A stretch of DNA of 64,000 nucleotides from Candidatus Pantoea floridensis (GCF_900215435.1 NZ_OCMY01000001.1:1364001-1428000); one strand, 5' to 3'; positions 30,669-41,235 are shown, numbered from the stretch's first letter. Numbers and translations: made by a program. Notes: generated by a model not told the origin, from the sequence alone.

Positions 30669-31310
30669 TTAGCCCCGAGCTTGCAGGCGCATTTCACGTT
30701 CTGCTTCTGTCAGTGACGCAAGGAAAGAGTCACGTTCAAATACGCGCGTCATGTAGCCTTTCAGCTCTTTAGAACCTGCGCCAGACAGATCCACACCCAT
30801 CTGCGGCAGACGCCACAGCAGCGGTGCCAGATAGCAATCTACCAGGCTGAACTCTTCGCTCATGAAGAAAGGCGTACGTGCAAACAGTGGCGCAATTGCC
30901 AGCAGCTCTTCACGCAGTTGCTTACGCGCTGCATCGGCTTCTGCACCATTGGCAGTTTCGATGGTGCGCATCAGGCTATACCAATCCTGCTCAATGCGGT
31001 GCATCATCAGACGACTTTCACCACGCGCAACCGGATAAACCGGCATCAGCGGTGGATGCGGGAAACGCTCATCGAGGTATTCCATGATGATGCGTGATTC
31101 GTACAGCGTCAGTTCACGGTCGACCAGCGTAGGTACTGTGCGATACGGGTTGAGGTCAATCAGATCCTGCGGCAGGTTATCCGTTTCAACCTGCTCGATC
31201 TCCACGCTGACGCCCTTCTCAGCCAGTACAATGCGTACTTGATGGCTGAAAATGTCAGTCGGACCAGAAAACAGCGTCATTACCGAACGTTTGTTGGCAG
31301 CGACAGCCAT
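30669..31310 (-). CDS. sspA: Stringent starvation protein A
   Basis: The 213-residue GST-fold protein has an N-terminal thioredoxin-like domain (MTLFSGPTDIFSHQVRIVLAEKGV, with VPTLVDRELTLYESRII) and a helical C-terminal domain ending KGYMTRVFERDSFLASL. It binds RNA polymerase and is required for phage P1 late transcription and acid tolerance; it lacks GST activity in E. coli. The ATG at 31310 has a GGAGG ribosome site. Heads the sspAB operon. Confidence 0.96.
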   Translation of the reverse strand: MAVAANKRSVMTLFSGPTDIFSHQVRIVLAEKGVSVEIEQVETDNLPQDLIDLNPYRTVPTLVDRELTLYESRIIMEYLDERFPHPPLMPVYPVARGESRLMMHRIEQDWYSLMRTIETANGAEADAARKQLREELLAIAPLFARTPFFMSEEFSLVDCYLAPLLWRLPQMGVDLSGAGSKELKGYMTRVFERDSFLASLTEAEREMRLQARG

Positions 31311-31580
31311 GAAAACCTCCAAGTTTGTTCACAAAAAGATACTGCGAATAGCCAACCACACGGCGACTCACCGGCTCATCAGATTCGCCTACCGTCAGCG
31401 TTAGAAGCATCGCCCAGCCTTCCCGACAGGAACGACAAGCACAACGCTGCTTCTCGCAGGCGCAAAGTGACAGTGAGTTTACCAGATTTTAAGCAGCTTG
31501 TGGGGCAGGCGTAATGATTTGCGGGCAAAATGCGGGTAAAGCTCGCGTTTTTGGTGGTAATAATTGGTAAAAAGGGCAAT
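31311..31580. other. sspA upstream region
   Basis: The 270 bases between sspA and the rpsI terminator contain no credible gene. The sspA promoter must lie here on the minus strand; a -10-like TAAACT at 31476-31481 is the best candidate but lacks a convincing -35. Confidence 0.4.
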
Positions 31581-31606
31581 AAAAAACCCGCCGAAGCGGG
31601 TTTTTT
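31581..31606 (-). terminator. Terminator of rplM-rpsI
   Basis: Perfect stem AAAAAACCCGC/GCGGGTTTTTT with loop CGAA. It lies 33 bases after the rpsI stop and is U-rich on both strands. Confidence 0.88.
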
Positions 31607-31638
31607 GAGCCAATTGCCGCTGCCAAAGCAGCAAACAA

Positions 31639-32034
<396 letters not shown>

Positions 32035-32046
32035 CTATAATCCCGA

Positions 32047-32499
<453 letters not shown>

Positions 32500-32645
32500 T
32501 TACACGTTGGTGAAATCCCAAACGCTAAGTAAACGATTGAGGCTCACACGACCATTTTGCCCAGCAAGCCACCCCTTCAAGTGAGTTACCGGATCACATC
32601 GAGTTCTTGGGAAAGAAAACCGATGCTGTAACGTGGGGTCGCAAG

Positions 32646-32675
32646 ATTATAGAGAAGTCGAACCCAAAGATCGAA
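32646..32675 (-). promoter_or_regulatory. Sigma-70 promoter of rplM-rpsI
   Basis: On the minus strand: -35 TTCGAT (32670-32675), 18-base spacer, consensus -10 TATAAT (32646-32651), followed by a GC-rich discriminator (GCGACCCC), as expected for a stringently controlled ribosomal promoter. Confidence 0.65.
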
Positions 32676-32713
32676 CCTTTTTGCATCTAAATCCTGCGAT
32701 TTCTGCCACGTCA

Positions 32714-33841
32714 TCAGGGCAGATGCGGCAGACGCAAATACTCTTCGCTCTGCATCTCCTGCAAACGCGACAAGCAGCGTTGATACTCGAACTTCAAGCG
32801 TGTGCCCTGATAAATTTCAAACAGCGACGTTTCCGCCGCCACGACCAGTTTCACGTGGCGTTCATAGAATTCATCAACCAGCGCGAGGAAGCGACGCGCC
32901 TGATCTTCGGTCTTATAAATCATCACCGGCACATCATACAGCAAGACGCTGTGAAATCGGCGCGAGAGCTCAATATAGTCGTGTTGGCTGCGCCCTTCGC
33001 CACAGAGAGTCAGGAAATTAATCGCCAGCACGCCGTCATGCACGCCGAGCGTCGGCATCTGACGATGGTTAATCTCCAGCACCGGCGCATCCTCACGCGC
33101 TTTACCGGACAGCGCACGGAACATGCGCTCCATTTCAGCATGGGTGGCATCGCTCAGCGGGAAATTCCACAAGTGCGCTGAAGTCAGAGTACGCAAACGG
33201 TAATCGATACCGGCATCAACGTTCATCACTTCGCAATGACGCTTGATTTGTTCAATGGCGGGCAGGAAGCGCGCCCGCTGCAAGCCATTGCGATAGAGTT
33301 CATCCGGCGGAATATTTGAGGTTGCCACCAGCGAGATGCCGCGGGCAAACAGTGCCTCCATCAGCGTGCCGAGCAGCATGGCATCGGTGATATCCGAAAC
33401 AAAAAACTCATCAAAACAGAGAATGTCGGTTTCAGCTTTAAAGCGGTCAGCGACAATCAGCAGCGGATCGCTGTGGCCCTGCAGCTGCGTCAGCTCCTGA
33501 TGGACGCGCAGCATAAAGCGGTGAAAATGCAGACGCAGTTTGCGGTCGCCAGGAATTGACTGAAAAAACAGATCCATCACCCAGGTTTTACCGCGTCCTA
33601 CACCACCCCACATATAGAGGCCGCGCACCGGAGCATCACTCGCACTTTTCTCTTTATTCATCATCTTAGACAGACGTCCAAACAGGCCTTTTGCTGCCGG
33701 TTCAACATGTTGCTGGCGAGCAATCAATCCTTGCTGGATGGCATCTAAGCGGGTAATCGCTTCTCGTTGTACGTCATCCGGGCGAAACTCGCCCTGCGAC
33801 AGCGCTTGCTCATAGCGTGCAAGCGGAGATGAGGTTTGCAT
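32714..33841 (-). CDS. zapE: Cell-division ATPase ZapE
   Basis: The 375-residue AAA-like ATPase has Walker A WGGVGRGKTW, Walker B ILCFDEFFV and an arginine-rich sensor region (SRRFHSVLLYDVP). ZapE (YhcM, AFG1 family) associates with the Z ring under low oxygen or high temperature in E. coli. It lies upstream of rplM on the same strand and is divergent from zapG, the usual arrangement. Confidence 0.94.
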   Translation of the reverse strand: MQTSSPLARYEQALSQGEFRPDDVQREAITRLDAIQQGLIARQQHVEPAAKGLFGRLSKMMNKEKSASDAPVRGLYMWGGVGRGKTWVMDLFFQSIPGDRKLRLHFHRFMLRVHQELTQLQGHSDPLLIVADRFKAETDILCFDEFFVSDITDAMLLGTLMEALFARGISLVATSNIPPDELYRNGLQRARFLPAIEQIKRHCEVMNVDAGIDYRLRTLTSAHLWNFPLSDATHAEMERMFRALSGKAREDAPVLEINHRQMPTLGVHDGVLAINFLTLCGEGRSQHDYIELSRRFHSVLLYDVPVMIYKTEDQARRFLALVDEFYERHVKLVVAAETSLFEIYQGTRLKFEYQRCLSRLQEMQSEEYLRLPHLP

Positions 33842-33929
33842 GGTTCTCTCAGAATCCCTGAAAAAGTCCGATTCACGGGTCGGTTGACGAAAAATAGGCC
33901 GCTCTACACTAAGCGATGCAGCCCGATAG

Positions 33930-33959
33930 TTCCACTTCCATGAGATTATTGGGTATAGT
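33930..33959 (+). promoter_or_regulatory. Probable sigma-70 promoter of zapG
   Basis: -35 TTCCAC (33930-33935), 18-base spacer, -10 TATAGT (33954-33959), about 70 bases before the zapG start in the zapE-zapG divergent region. Confidence 0.5.
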
Positions 33960-34031
33960 GACTGCTATTGAAGTTGATGTTGAAACAGAAGCAATGCCCT
34001 ACGAAACAACGGAAATTACACGGGAGTCATT

Positions 34032-34436
34032 ATGACCTGGGAATACGGGCTGATTGGTTTAGTGATTGGCATTATTGTCGGCGCGGTAGTGATGCGTTTT
34101 GGCAACAAGAAGCTGCGTGAGCAGCGTAGCATGCAGTATGAGCTGGAAAAATCGAAGGCTGAGCTGGCGGATTACCGCGAGGAGCTCACCAACCACTTTG
34201 CACGCAGCGCTGAGCTGCTGGACAACATGGCGCATGATTACCGCCAGCTGTATCAGCACATGGCGAAGGGATCTAACGATCTGCTGCCAAATCTGCCGGG
34301 CGAGAAAAACCCGTTTGCCTACCAGCTAACGGAAGCCGAAGCGGATAACGATCAGGCGCCGGTACAAATGCCGCGCGATTACTCTGAAGGTGCTTCCGGC
34401 CTGTTACGGGGTAGCGATCGCACACCGCGTAAATAA
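34032..34436 (+). CDS. zapG: Envelope/division protein ZapG (YhcB)
   Basis: The 134-residue DUF1043 protein has an N-terminal membrane helix (YGLIGLVIGIIVGAVVMRF) followed by a cytosolic coiled coil (about residues 30-65) and a disordered Pro/Asp-rich tail. YhcB/ZapG links cell division, envelope growth and LPS control in E. coli; its mechanism is still under study. It ends at a strong terminator before degQ. Confidence 0.92.
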   Translation: MTWEYGLIGLVIGIIVGAVVMRFGNKKLREQRSMQYELEKSKAELADYREELTNHFARSAELLDNMAHDYRQLYQHMAKGSNDLLPNLPGEKNPFAYQLTEAEADNDQAPVQMPRDYSEGASGLLRGSDRTPRK

Positions 34437-34444
34437 TCCTTTTG

Positions 34445-34471
34445 GGGCACAGCTTGGCTGTGCCCTTTTTG
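34445..34471 (+). terminator. Terminator of zapG
   Basis: Stem GGGCACAG/CTGTGCCC with loop CTTGG, followed by six T, 8 bases after the zapG stop. Confidence 0.9.
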
Positions 34472-34547
34472 TTTGTCGAACCCTTGCCCCAAACAACTGT
34501 CACACTTTTTCATCCCCTTTTCTTTTCGCAGCGAGAGCGTTGTAGCA

Positions 34548-35918
34548 ATGAAAAAACAAGCACGACTGTTGAGCGCATTAGCCTTGAGCATTGGAATGGG
34601 TCTGGCCGCCGCCCCTGGCGCGTTGGCAACCCTGCCGGCCCAGATTCAAGGACAAGCATTGCCAAGCCTGGCGCCGATGCTGGAGAAAGTTCTGCCTGCG
34701 GTAGTCAGCGTGCATGTAGAAGGCACAGATTCCGGCCAGCAGGCGCAGGATATTCCGGAGCCGCTGAAACGCTTCTTCGGCCAGGCACCCGGACAATCTC
34801 AGCCTCAGCCTTTTGAAGGGTTGGGTTCTGGCGTGATCATCGATGCCGCGAAAGGCTACGTCCTGACCAACAATCACGTGGTGAACGGTGCAGATAAAAT
34901 CAGCGTGCAGTTGAGTGATGGCAACGAATACGACGCTAAGCTTATTGGTCACGATGAGCAAACCGACATCGCGTTGATTCAAATTGAGGGCGCGAAAAAC
35001 CTCACCCAGGTAAAAATTGCCGATTCCGATTCGCTAAAAGTGGGTGATTTCGCGGTTGCTATCGGTAATCCCTTCGGCCTCGGCCAAACGGCCACTTCCG
35101 GCATCATCTCTGCGCTGGGACGTAGCGGCCTGAACCTGGAAGGGTTGGAAAACTTTATTCAGACCGATGCGGCGATTAACCGCGGCAACTCCGGCGGTGC
35201 GCTGGTCAATCTGAATGGTGAGCTGATCGGTATCAACACGGCGATTCTGGCATCCAGCGGCGGCAATATCGGTATTGGCTTCGCGATCCCCGCCAATATG
35301 GCAATGAATCTCGCGCAGCAGTTGATTCAGTTTGGTGAAGTGAAGCGCGGTCAGTTGGGCATTAAAGGCACTGAGATGACCGCCGATATTGCTAAAGCTT
35401 TTAATGTCGACGCGCAGCGTGGAGCCTTTGTCTCTGAAGTGCTGCCGAAATCGGCCGCCGAGAAAGCGGGCATCAAAGCCGGCGATATCATCACCTCCAT
35501 CAATGACAAAGCCATTACCAGCTTTGCCGAACTGCGCGTGAAAGTGGGTACCACACCGCCGGGACAGAGTGTGAAAATCGGCCTGTTACGTGAAGGCAAA
35601 CCGATTACCGTTAACGTCACGCTGGAGCAGAGCGCGCAAACCACCGCCAGCGCACAGCTCATGTCGCCTGCGCTGCAGGGCGCCACACTGAGCGACGGTG
35701 CGACCAAAGCCGGTGATAAGGGCGTGAAAGTCGATGCGATTGAAAAAGGAACGCCGGCCGAGCAGGTTGGTTTGCAGAAGGACGATGTGATTGTCGGCGT
35801 AAACCGCAATCACGTCACCTCGCTGGCCGAAATGCGCAAAGTGCTGGAAGGGAAACCGCCGGTGCTGGCACTGAACATAGTGCGCGGCGACGAGAGTATT
35901 TACCTGCTTCTGCGATAA
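34548..35918 (+). CDS. degQ: Periplasmic serine endoprotease DegQ
   Basis: The 456-residue HtrA-family protease has a signal peptide (MKKQARLLSALALSIGMGLA, cleavage after ALA near residue 27), a trypsin-like domain with triad His (TNNHVV), Asp (QTDIAL) and Ser (GNSGGAL), and two PDZ domains (RGQLGIKGTEMT and VKVDAIEKGTPAEQVGL regions). It degrades or chaperones misfolded envelope proteins. An upstream in-frame start at 34473 overlaps the zapG terminator and is rejected in favour of the ATG giving the signal peptide. Confidence 0.95.
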   Translation: MKKQARLLSALALSIGMGLAAAPGALATLPAQIQGQALPSLAPMLEKVLPAVVSVHVEGTDSGQQAQDIPEPLKRFFGQAPGQSQPQPFEGLGSGVIIDAAKGYVLTNNHVVNGADKISVQLSDGNEYDAKLIGHDEQTDIALIQIEGAKNLTQVKIADSDSLKVGDFAVAIGNPFGLGQTATSGIISALGRSGLNLEGLENFIQTDAAINRGNSGGALVNLNGELIGINTAILASSGGNIGIGFAIPANMAMNLAQQLIQFGEVKRGQLGIKGTEMTADIAKAFNVDAQRGAFVSEVLPKSAAEKAGIKAGDIITSINDKAITSFAELRVKVGTTPPGQSVKIGLLREGKPITVNVTLEQSAQTTASAQLMSPALQGATLSDGATKAGDKGVKVDAIEKGTPAEQVGLQKDDVIVGVNRNHVTSLAEMRKVLEGKPPVLALNIVRGDESIYLLLR

Positions 35919-35928
35919 TCCTCGCATC

Positions 35929-35960
35929 AGGCGGACAAGCAGGTGTTTGTCCGCCTTTCT
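35929..35960 (+). terminator. Terminator between degQ and degS
   Basis: Stem AGGCGGACAA/TTGTCCGCCT at 35929-35956 followed by TTCTC; it implies that degS is mostly transcribed from its own promoter. Confidence 0.7.
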
Positions 35961-36004
35961 CATGCTATTCTGCCCTGCGATTAACCCTTGCCTGAAATAA
36001 CACC

Positions 36005-37081
36005 ATGTTTCTTAAACTTTTGCGTTCTGTGGTGATGGGCCTGATCGTGGCTGGCTTACTGCTTGTCGCGATCCCTGCGCTACGTATCGGCAGCGATATC
36101 ACCTTTGATCATGACAATAGCAATGATGAAGCACCCGTCAGTTTCAATCAGGGTGTGCGCCGTGCTGTGCCCGCGGTCGTGAATGTCTATAACCGCAGTG
36201 CTCACGGCAACAACAATCGCGGCATCACCACGCTCGGTTCCGGCGTAATCATGAACGGCAAAGGTTACATTCTTACTAACAAACACGTTATCAATAATGC
36301 CGACCAAATCATCGTGGCGCTGCAGGATGGACGCTTCTTCGAAGCTAACCTGGTGGGTTCCGATGCGATGACCGATTTGGCGGTACTGAAAATCAGCGCC
36401 GCGAACCTGCCCGTCATTCCCATCAATGCCAGACGCATAGCGCACATTGGCGACGTAGTGATGGCCATCGGTAATCCCTACAACCTGGGCCAAACCGTTA
36501 CGCAGGGCATTATAAGCGCCACCGGGCGCGTTGGCCTGAGCTCTTCCGGACGGCAAAACTTCCTGCAAACCGATGCTTCGATCAATCAGGGCAATTCAGG
36601 CGGCGCGCTGATTAACTCCCTCGGCGAGTTGATGGGCATCAACACCCTAACCTTTGATAAAAGCAGCGATGGCGAAACGCCGGAAGGGATTGGTTTCGCC
36701 ATTCCAACTGCGCTGGCGAGCAAAATCATGGATAAGCTGATTCGTGATGGCCGGGTGATTCGCGGGTATATCGGCATTACCGGGCGTGAATTGCCGCCGC
36801 TGCACGGTCAGGGCAGTAACCTTGACCGCGTACAAGGCATTATTGTCAGTAACGTCACGCCTGGCGGGCCGGCCGATAGCGCCGGTATTCAGGCTAATGA
36901 TGTATTGCTGCAGGTGAATGGCAGAACCGCGATTTCAGCGCAGGAAACGATGGATCAGGTGGCTGAAATTCGCCCGGGTTCAGTCATTGACGTGCAGATC
37001 TTACGCAATGAAAAGAAGATGACGCTGCCGGTTACCATTCAGGAATTCCCGGAAGTCACCGCCCCAGTCACCACCCAATAA
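36005..37081 (+). CDS. degS: Sigma-E stress-sensing site-1 protease DegS
   Basis: A 358-residue membrane-anchored HtrA protease: one N-terminal helix (residues about 5-26, not cleaved), protease domain with His (TNKHVI), Asp (MTDLAV) and Ser (GNSGGAL), and a single PDZ domain (IIVSNVTPGGPADSAGIQ). When the PDZ binds the C-termini of misfolded porins, DegS cuts RseA and starts the sigma-E response. E. coli has mdh and argR next; here epmA follows convergently, marking a rearrangement point. Confidence 0.95.
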   Translation: MFLKLLRSVVMGLIVAGLLLVAIPALRIGSDITFDHDNSNDEAPVSFNQGVRRAVPAVVNVYNRSAHGNNNRGITTLGSGVIMNGKGYILTNKHVINNADQIIVALQDGRFFEANLVGSDAMTDLAVLKISAANLPVIPINARRIAHIGDVVMAIGNPYNLGQTVTQGIISATGRVGLSSSGRQNFLQTDASINQGNSGGALINSLGELMGINTLTFDKSSDGETPEGIGFAIPTALASKIMDKLIRDGRVIRGYIGITGRELPPLHGQGSNLDRVQGIIVSNVTPGGPADSAGIQANDVLLQVNGRTAISAQETMDQVAEIRPGSVIDVQILRNEKKMTLPVTIQEFPEVTAPVTTQ

Positions 37082-37104
37082 GGGCGCTTTCGCGCCCCCA
37101 TGGA

Positions 37105-38082
37105 TTAGCTGCGGTCAACCGGGAAGGCGATCACTTCGCTCAACGCGCTGGCTTTCAGCGCCAGCATAATCAAACGATCAACACCTAGCGCCACGCCAGA
37201 GCAGGCAGGCATGCCGTGTGCCAACGCGTCCAGCAGGTTGGTATCGATAGGATGCTGCGGCAGGCCACGCGCGGCACGGCGACGATTGTCCTGCTCAAAG
37301 CGTTGACGCTGTTCACGGCTATCGGTCAGCTCACGGAAACCATTCGCCAGCTCAATACCTTTGTAATAGACCTCAAAGCGTTCGGCGACGCGATGATCTT
37401 CGGTGCTGATTTCCGCTAATGCCGCCTGCGTTGCCGGAAAGTGATAAACAAAGCAGGGCTTATCATTACCAATCTTCGGCTCAACGCCCAGCATAAACAG
37501 CAGCTGCAGCAGCGTATCGCGGTCTTCCTCGCGATTAGCCAGTTCGCCCTCGCCCAGCTTCTGCGCCACTTCGCGCAGCTGCGCTTTATCGGCTGACAGC
37601 GGGTCGATCTCCAGATGACGAATAAACGCCTGCTGATATGACAATGACTCGGCGCTATCGCACTCCAGCACCTGCTGCATCAGATCGTCCACCTCATTCA
37701 TCAGGCGGTACATATCGTAGTGCGGGCGATACCACTCCAGCATGGTAAATTCAGGATTATGGTGACGTCCCGCTTCCTCGTTACGGAAGCTGCGGCCCAT
37801 TTGATAAATCGGTCCGCTACCCGCTGCCAGCAGGCGCTTCATATGATATTCCGGACTGGTCATCAGCCACAGATCGCGTCCTTCAGCGGCGCCCGGCCCA
37901 ACAAAACGCGTCTGGAACGGGACCAAATGAATGTCCGTGATAGTCGCCTGGCTCATCGCCGGAGTATCCACCTCCAGCACGCCGCGATCGGCAAAGAAAC
38001 GACGAATTTCCGCCATAATGGCGGCGCGTTTCAACAAATTGGCAATGGGTGCGCTTGGCTGCCAGCTTGCCGTTTCGCTCAT
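37105..38082 (-). CDS. epmA: EF-P lysine ligase EpmA (PoxA/GenX)
   Basis: The 325-residue protein is a truncated class II lysyl-tRNA-synthetase paralogue without the anticodon-binding domain. It shows class II motif 2 ([23 protein letters not shown]) and motif 3 ([14 protein letters not shown]). EpmA attaches beta-lysine, made by EpmB, to Lys34 of EF-P. In E. coli, frdABCD, ampC, gdx, blc and ecnAB lie between epmA and efp; here only blc and ecnB remain. Confidence 0.95.
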   Translation of the reverse strand: MSETASWQPSAPIANLLKRAAIMAEIRRFFADRGVLEVDTPAMSQATITDIHLVPFQTRFVGPGAAEGRDLWLMTSPEYHMKRLLAAGSGPIYQMGRSFRNEEAGRHHNPEFTMLEWYRPHYDMYRLMNEVDDLMQQVLECDSAESLSYQQAFIRHLEIDPLSADKAQLREVAQKLGEGELANREEDRDTLLQLLFMLGVEPKIGNDKPCFVYHFPATQAALAEISTEDHRVAERFEVYYKGIELANGFRELTDSREQRQRFEQDNRRRAARGLPQHPIDTNLLDALAHGMPACSGVALGVDRLIMLALKASALSEVIAFPVDRS

Positions 38083-38229
38083 GTTGATGACTCCTCATAC
38101 AAATATGGGGTGGAAGTCTACCCGCATTGGCGATGGCAAACAACGACGCCGCAGCGCCAGCGGATGCCAGCAGCAATTTAGTAACGGGCAGCTATACTTA
38201 ACTCATTAAAATTGTGAAGGAATCCCCTA

Positions 38230-38754
38230 ATGTCTCCATGGAAAACTCTCGTCGCCAGCCTCAGCGCGTTCCTCTCAGTTGCATGCTCAACCACGCCGCC
38301 AAAAGGCGTTACGGTGGTCGAGGGATTCGACAGCCAGCGCTATCTCGGCCAATGGTATGAAATCGCTCGTCTTAATCACCGCTTTGAACGTGGTTTACAG
38401 CAGGTCACGGCCAATTATAGCCCGCGCGATGATGGTGGCCTGAAAGTGGTTAATCGTGGTTTCAACCAGCAGAAGCAACGCTGGCAAGAGAGCGTTGGCA
38501 AAGCCTATTTCACCGGCGATAAACAGCGCGCTGCGCTGAAAGTCTCGTTCTTTGGTCCGTTCTATGGTGGCTACAACGTGATAGCGCTGGATCCGGACTA
38601 TCGCTATGCGCTGGTATGCGGCCCGAATCGTAGCTACTTATGGATTCTCTCACGCACGCCACAATTAGATGAAGGTGTTAAAAAGCGCCTGGTCGAACAG
38701 GCCAGAAGTGCCGGATTCCCGGTAGATGAGCTGATTTGGGTTGAACAGAAATAG
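38230..38754 (+). CDS. blc: Outer-membrane lipocalin Blc
   Basis: A 174-residue lipoprotein: lipobox LSVAC with lipidated Cys20, followed by the lipocalin signature YLGQWYEIARLNHRFERG and the second conserved block FFGPFYGGYNVIALDPDYRYALV. Blc binds lysophospholipids and is expressed in stationary phase in E. coli. Residues after the Cys are Ser-Thr, not Asp, consistent with outer-membrane sorting. Divergent from epmA across 147 bases. Confidence 0.93.
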   Translation: MSPWKTLVASLSAFLSVACSTTPPKGVTVVEGFDSQRYLGQWYEIARLNHRFERGLQQVTANYSPRDDGGLKVVNRGFNQQKQRWQESVGKAYFTGDKQRAALKVSFFGPFYGGYNVIALDPDYRYALVCGPNRSYLWILSRTPQLDEGVKKRLVEQARSAGFPVDELIWVEQK

Positions 38755-38758
38755 AGAT

Positions 38759-38785
38759 CCGGTGTGAAAGCAGCTTTCACACCGG
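38759..38785. terminator. Hairpin between blc and ecnB
   Basis: Perfect 12-base stem CCGGTGTGAAAG/CTTTCACACCGG with a 3-base loop between two convergent genes. It lacks a U run on either side, so termination may be partial. Confidence 0.55.
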
Positions 38786-38791
38786 GGTATC

Positions 38792-38926
38792 TTACTGTGC
38801 GCTGCGCTGAATTGCCTTACCGCCCGCCGAAACATCTTCGCCGACACCACGCGTGGTGTTACAGGCGGTCAGAACGGAAGAGAGCACCAGCACGGAAAAA
38901 ATCGCGACAATACTTTTCTTTAACAT
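38792..38926 (-). CDS. ecnB: Entericidin B-like lipoprotein
   Basis: A 44-residue lipoprotein: [19 protein letters not shown] signal, lipobox LTAC, then [18 protein letters not shown], nearly identical to entericidin B, a small toxic-type cell-envelope lipoprotein. The longer open frame to 39052 has no support; the ATG at 38926 has an AAGGA ribosome site 7 bases upstream and corresponds to the E. coli start. The antidote gene ecnA is not seen next to it. Confidence 0.9.
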   Translation of the reverse strand: MLKKSIVAIFSVLVLSSVLTACNTTRGVGEDVSAGGKAIQRSAQ

Positions 38927-39072
38927 AGCCATATCCTTTTTGGTTGCAGTAAAAGTACAGCTCTTAAAGCATAGTCTTGATTTGGAAAAATGCGGATTCA
39001 ACGGCAGGAAAAGAGTGAAGCAGAGGCACAGCGAAGAAAAAAGGCGCATCACCGATGCGCCTGATTTGACGA

Positions 39073-39639
39073 TTATTTTACGCGAGAAACGTATTCGCCA
39101 GAGCGGGTATCAACTTTTACCACTTCGCCAATCTGCACGAACAGTGGCACTTTGATCACTGCGCCCGTTGAAAGGGTTGCTGGCTTGCCGCCGGTACCTG
39201 CGGTATCACCTTTCAAGCCTGGATCGGTTTCGATCACTTCCGCTTCGATGAAGTTCGGTGGCTGAACAGCGATCGCTTTATCGTTCCACAGGGTAACGAT
39301 ACAATCCGCATTGTCCTGCAACCACTTGGTCACGTCATCCAGCACTTTAGATTCGATCTGATACTGCTCGAAAGATTCCGGGTGCATGAAGTAGTAGAAG
39401 TCGCCGTCGTTGTAAGAATATTGCAGCGTCATATCACGAACATCTGCGCCTTCGGCAGAGTCAGTGGATTTGAAGGTCTTCTCAACGCGAGAACCGGTCA
39501 GCAGACGACGCATTTTAACGCGTGCGAATGCCTGGCCTTTACCCGGCTTAACAAACTCACTGGCTTCGATGGCATATGGCTCGCCTTCGAACATGATTTT
39601 AAGACCGGGACGGAAATCGTTGCTAAGATAAGTCGCCAT
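39073..39639 (-). CDS. efp: Translation elongation factor P
   Basis: The 188-residue EF-P has the KOW-like N-domain with the modified residue Lys34 in VKPGKGQAF, and OB domains II and III (signature [16 protein letters not shown] region and the C-terminal [12 protein letters not shown]). It rescues ribosomes at polyproline. Start at 39639 ([12 protein letters not shown]), not the upstream frame extension to 39690. It is divergent from epmB with 42 bases between the start codons. Confidence 0.97.
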   Translation of the reverse strand: MATYLSNDFRPGLKIMFEGEPYAIEASEFVKPGKGQAFARVKMRRLLTGSRVEKTFKSTDSAEGADVRDMTLQYSYNDGDFYYFMHPESFEQYQIESKVLDDVTKWLQDNADCIVTLWNDKAIAVQPPNFIEAEVIETDPGLKGDTAGTGGKPATLSTGAVIKVPLFVQIGEVVKVDTRSGEYVSRVK

Positions 39640-39681
39640 AAAGGCCCTCTGTAAATATTGAACTGGTAAATAGCCAAAAAA

Positions 39682-40710
39682 ATGGCACACATTGTAACCC
39701 TAAATCCCCCTGTCAGAGAAGATTGGTTACAGCAACTCGCTGATGTTGTCACCGAACCTGCTGAATTACTGCAACTTTTATCTCTGGATCAGCATGCAAA
39801 TCTGGCCGCAGGCGCTGATGCGCGCAAGCTTTTCGCCTTACGCGTACCTCGGGCCTTCATCGCACGCATGAAACCAGGCGATGCCACCGACCCGCTGCTG
39901 CTGCAAGTATTGACCAGCCGTCAGGAATTTATTGATGCGCCGGGTTATAGCACCGATCCACTGGACGAACAAAGCAGTGTTGTGCCCGGTTTGCTGCATA
40001 AATACCGAAATCGTGCGCTACTACTGGTAAAAGGCGGTTGTGCGGTCAATTGTCGCTACTGTTTCCGCCGTCATTTCCCCTATCAGGATAACCAGGGCAA
40101 CAAGCGCAACTGGCAAGCGGCCATTGATTACATCGCCGCGCATCCCGAGCTGGACGAGATCATTTTTTCGGGCGGCGATCCGCTGATGGCCAAAGATCAC
40201 GAGCTGGCATGGCTGGTTACGGCGCTGGAAAAAATTCCCCACCTGAAGCGCCTGCGCATTCACAGCCGCCTGCCGGTGGTGATCCCCGCACGTATTACCG
40301 AAGGTTTGTGTCAGATTCTGGCGGAAACGCGTCTGCAAGTATTGATGGTAAGCCATATCAATCATGCGCAGGAGATTGACGATGAGCTACGTCACGGCAT
40401 GCAGATGTTGAAGCGGGCGGGCGTTATGCTGCTCAATCAGAGCGTGCTGCTGCGCGGAGTGAATGACAACGCCCAGATTCTGGCAAATCTCAGCAACGCA
40501 CTGTTTGACGCCGGCATTCTGCCCTACTACCTGCACGTGCTGGATAAGGTACAGGGCGCGGCACATTTCTTTGTTTCTGATGAGGAAGCACGCACCCTGG
40601 TACGCCAGCTGCTGGCGAAAGTCTCTGGCTATATGGTGCCGAAACTGGCACGAGAAATTGGTGGCGAGCCAAGCAAAACGCCGCTGGATTTACAGCTGCG
40701 CCAGGAATAA
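39682..40710 (+). CDS. epmB: EF-P (R)-beta-lysine synthase, L-lysine 2,3-aminomutase EpmB
   Basis: A 342-residue radical SAM enzyme with the CxxxCxxC cluster motif ([14 protein letters not shown]) and the lysine aminomutase-type segments [21 protein letters not shown]. It makes (R)-beta-lysine for EF-P modification by EpmA. With efp, epmA and epmB all within 4 kb, the modification pathway is linked here; the EpmC hydroxylase gene is not in the window. Confidence 0.96.
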   Translation: MAHIVTLNPPVREDWLQQLADVVTEPAELLQLLSLDQHANLAAGADARKLFALRVPRAFIARMKPGDATDPLLLQVLTSRQEFIDAPGYSTDPLDEQSSVVPGLLHKYRNRALLLVKGGCAVNCRYCFRRHFPYQDNQGNKRNWQAAIDYIAAHPELDEIIFSGGDPLMAKDHELAWLVTALEKIPHLKRLRIHSRLPVVIPARITEGLCQILAETRLQVLMVSHINHAQEIDDELRHGMQMLKRAGVMLLNQSVLLRGVNDNAQILANLSNALFDAGILPYYLHVLDKVQGAAHFFVSDEEARTLVRQLLAKVSGYMVPKLAREIGGEPSKTPLDLQLRQE

Positions 40711-40736
40711 AAAAAGCCGCATTCGCGGCTTTTTTT
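40711..40736. terminator. Bidirectional terminator after epmB
   Basis: Stem AAAGCCGC/GCGGCTTT with loop ATTC at 40713-40732, starting right after the epmB stop and followed by a T run; the A run also serves yjeI on the minus strand. Confidence 0.88.
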
Positions 40737-40747
40737 ACGACGGCACA

Positions 40748-41095
40748 TTACGGACACTTATACACCTGGCCGGACATTTTGCTGTCGAGGGGAGCGAAAG
40801 CTGACAGCAGATTTTGCGTCGGGCTGGTGGCGCCATAAATCACGTTGCCGCCCATTTCCGCCGCGCGATTGCGCAGGTCGTTTGCCGCGCCGCGCAGTGA
40901 ACTGCCTTCCCCGCCAGAACCGCTCAGCCAGTTGCTCTGTGAGCCAGTGAGCGTTCCCAGCAGCTGACATTGGCTGGCTGGCTGTTGGTCGACGAAGGTC
41001 ACGCGTTCGCCGCCGGCACTCAGTTGATTGGAGCTGCTGCAACCCGCCAGCAGTAAAGTTCCCACTGCCAGTCCGAGCAAGAGGTTAATCCGCAT
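40748..41095 (-). CDS. yjeI: DUF4156 lipoprotein YjeI
   Basis: The 115-residue protein has a signal peptide ending in lipobox LLAGC, followed by SSSNQLSAGGERV and a conserved Cys-containing DUF4156 domain (CQLLGTLTGSQSNWL, GGNVIYGATSP, QVYKCP). The two remaining cysteines probably form a disulfide. Function is unknown. The ATG at 41095 has a GGGGA ribosome site; the ATG at 41107 does not. Located between epmB and groL as in E. coli. Confidence 0.88.
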   Translation of the reverse strand: MRINLLLGLAVGTLLLAGCSSSNQLSAGGERVTFVDQQPASQCQLLGTLTGSQSNWLSGSGGEGSSLRGAANDLRNRAAEMGGNVIYGATSPTQNLLSAFAPLDSKMSGQVYKCP

Positions 41096-41235
41096 TGTAA
41101 TCCCCATTTATTATCATCAGTGTCGGGCGGCAGCGTAGCAGAAAAGCGCACTTTTTTTCTGAACATTCATTGCCCTAAACCCGTAAAGCCGAAGTATTGC
41201 GCCCTTACTTATACCTTGTTCGCCCGCAAAAGAAA

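Noticed and set aside
37082..37097. Hairpin GGGCGC/GCGCCC between degS and epmA as terminator
   Set aside because: The 6-base stem has no U run on either side; it may still slow polymerase, but it is not supported as a Rho-independent terminator.
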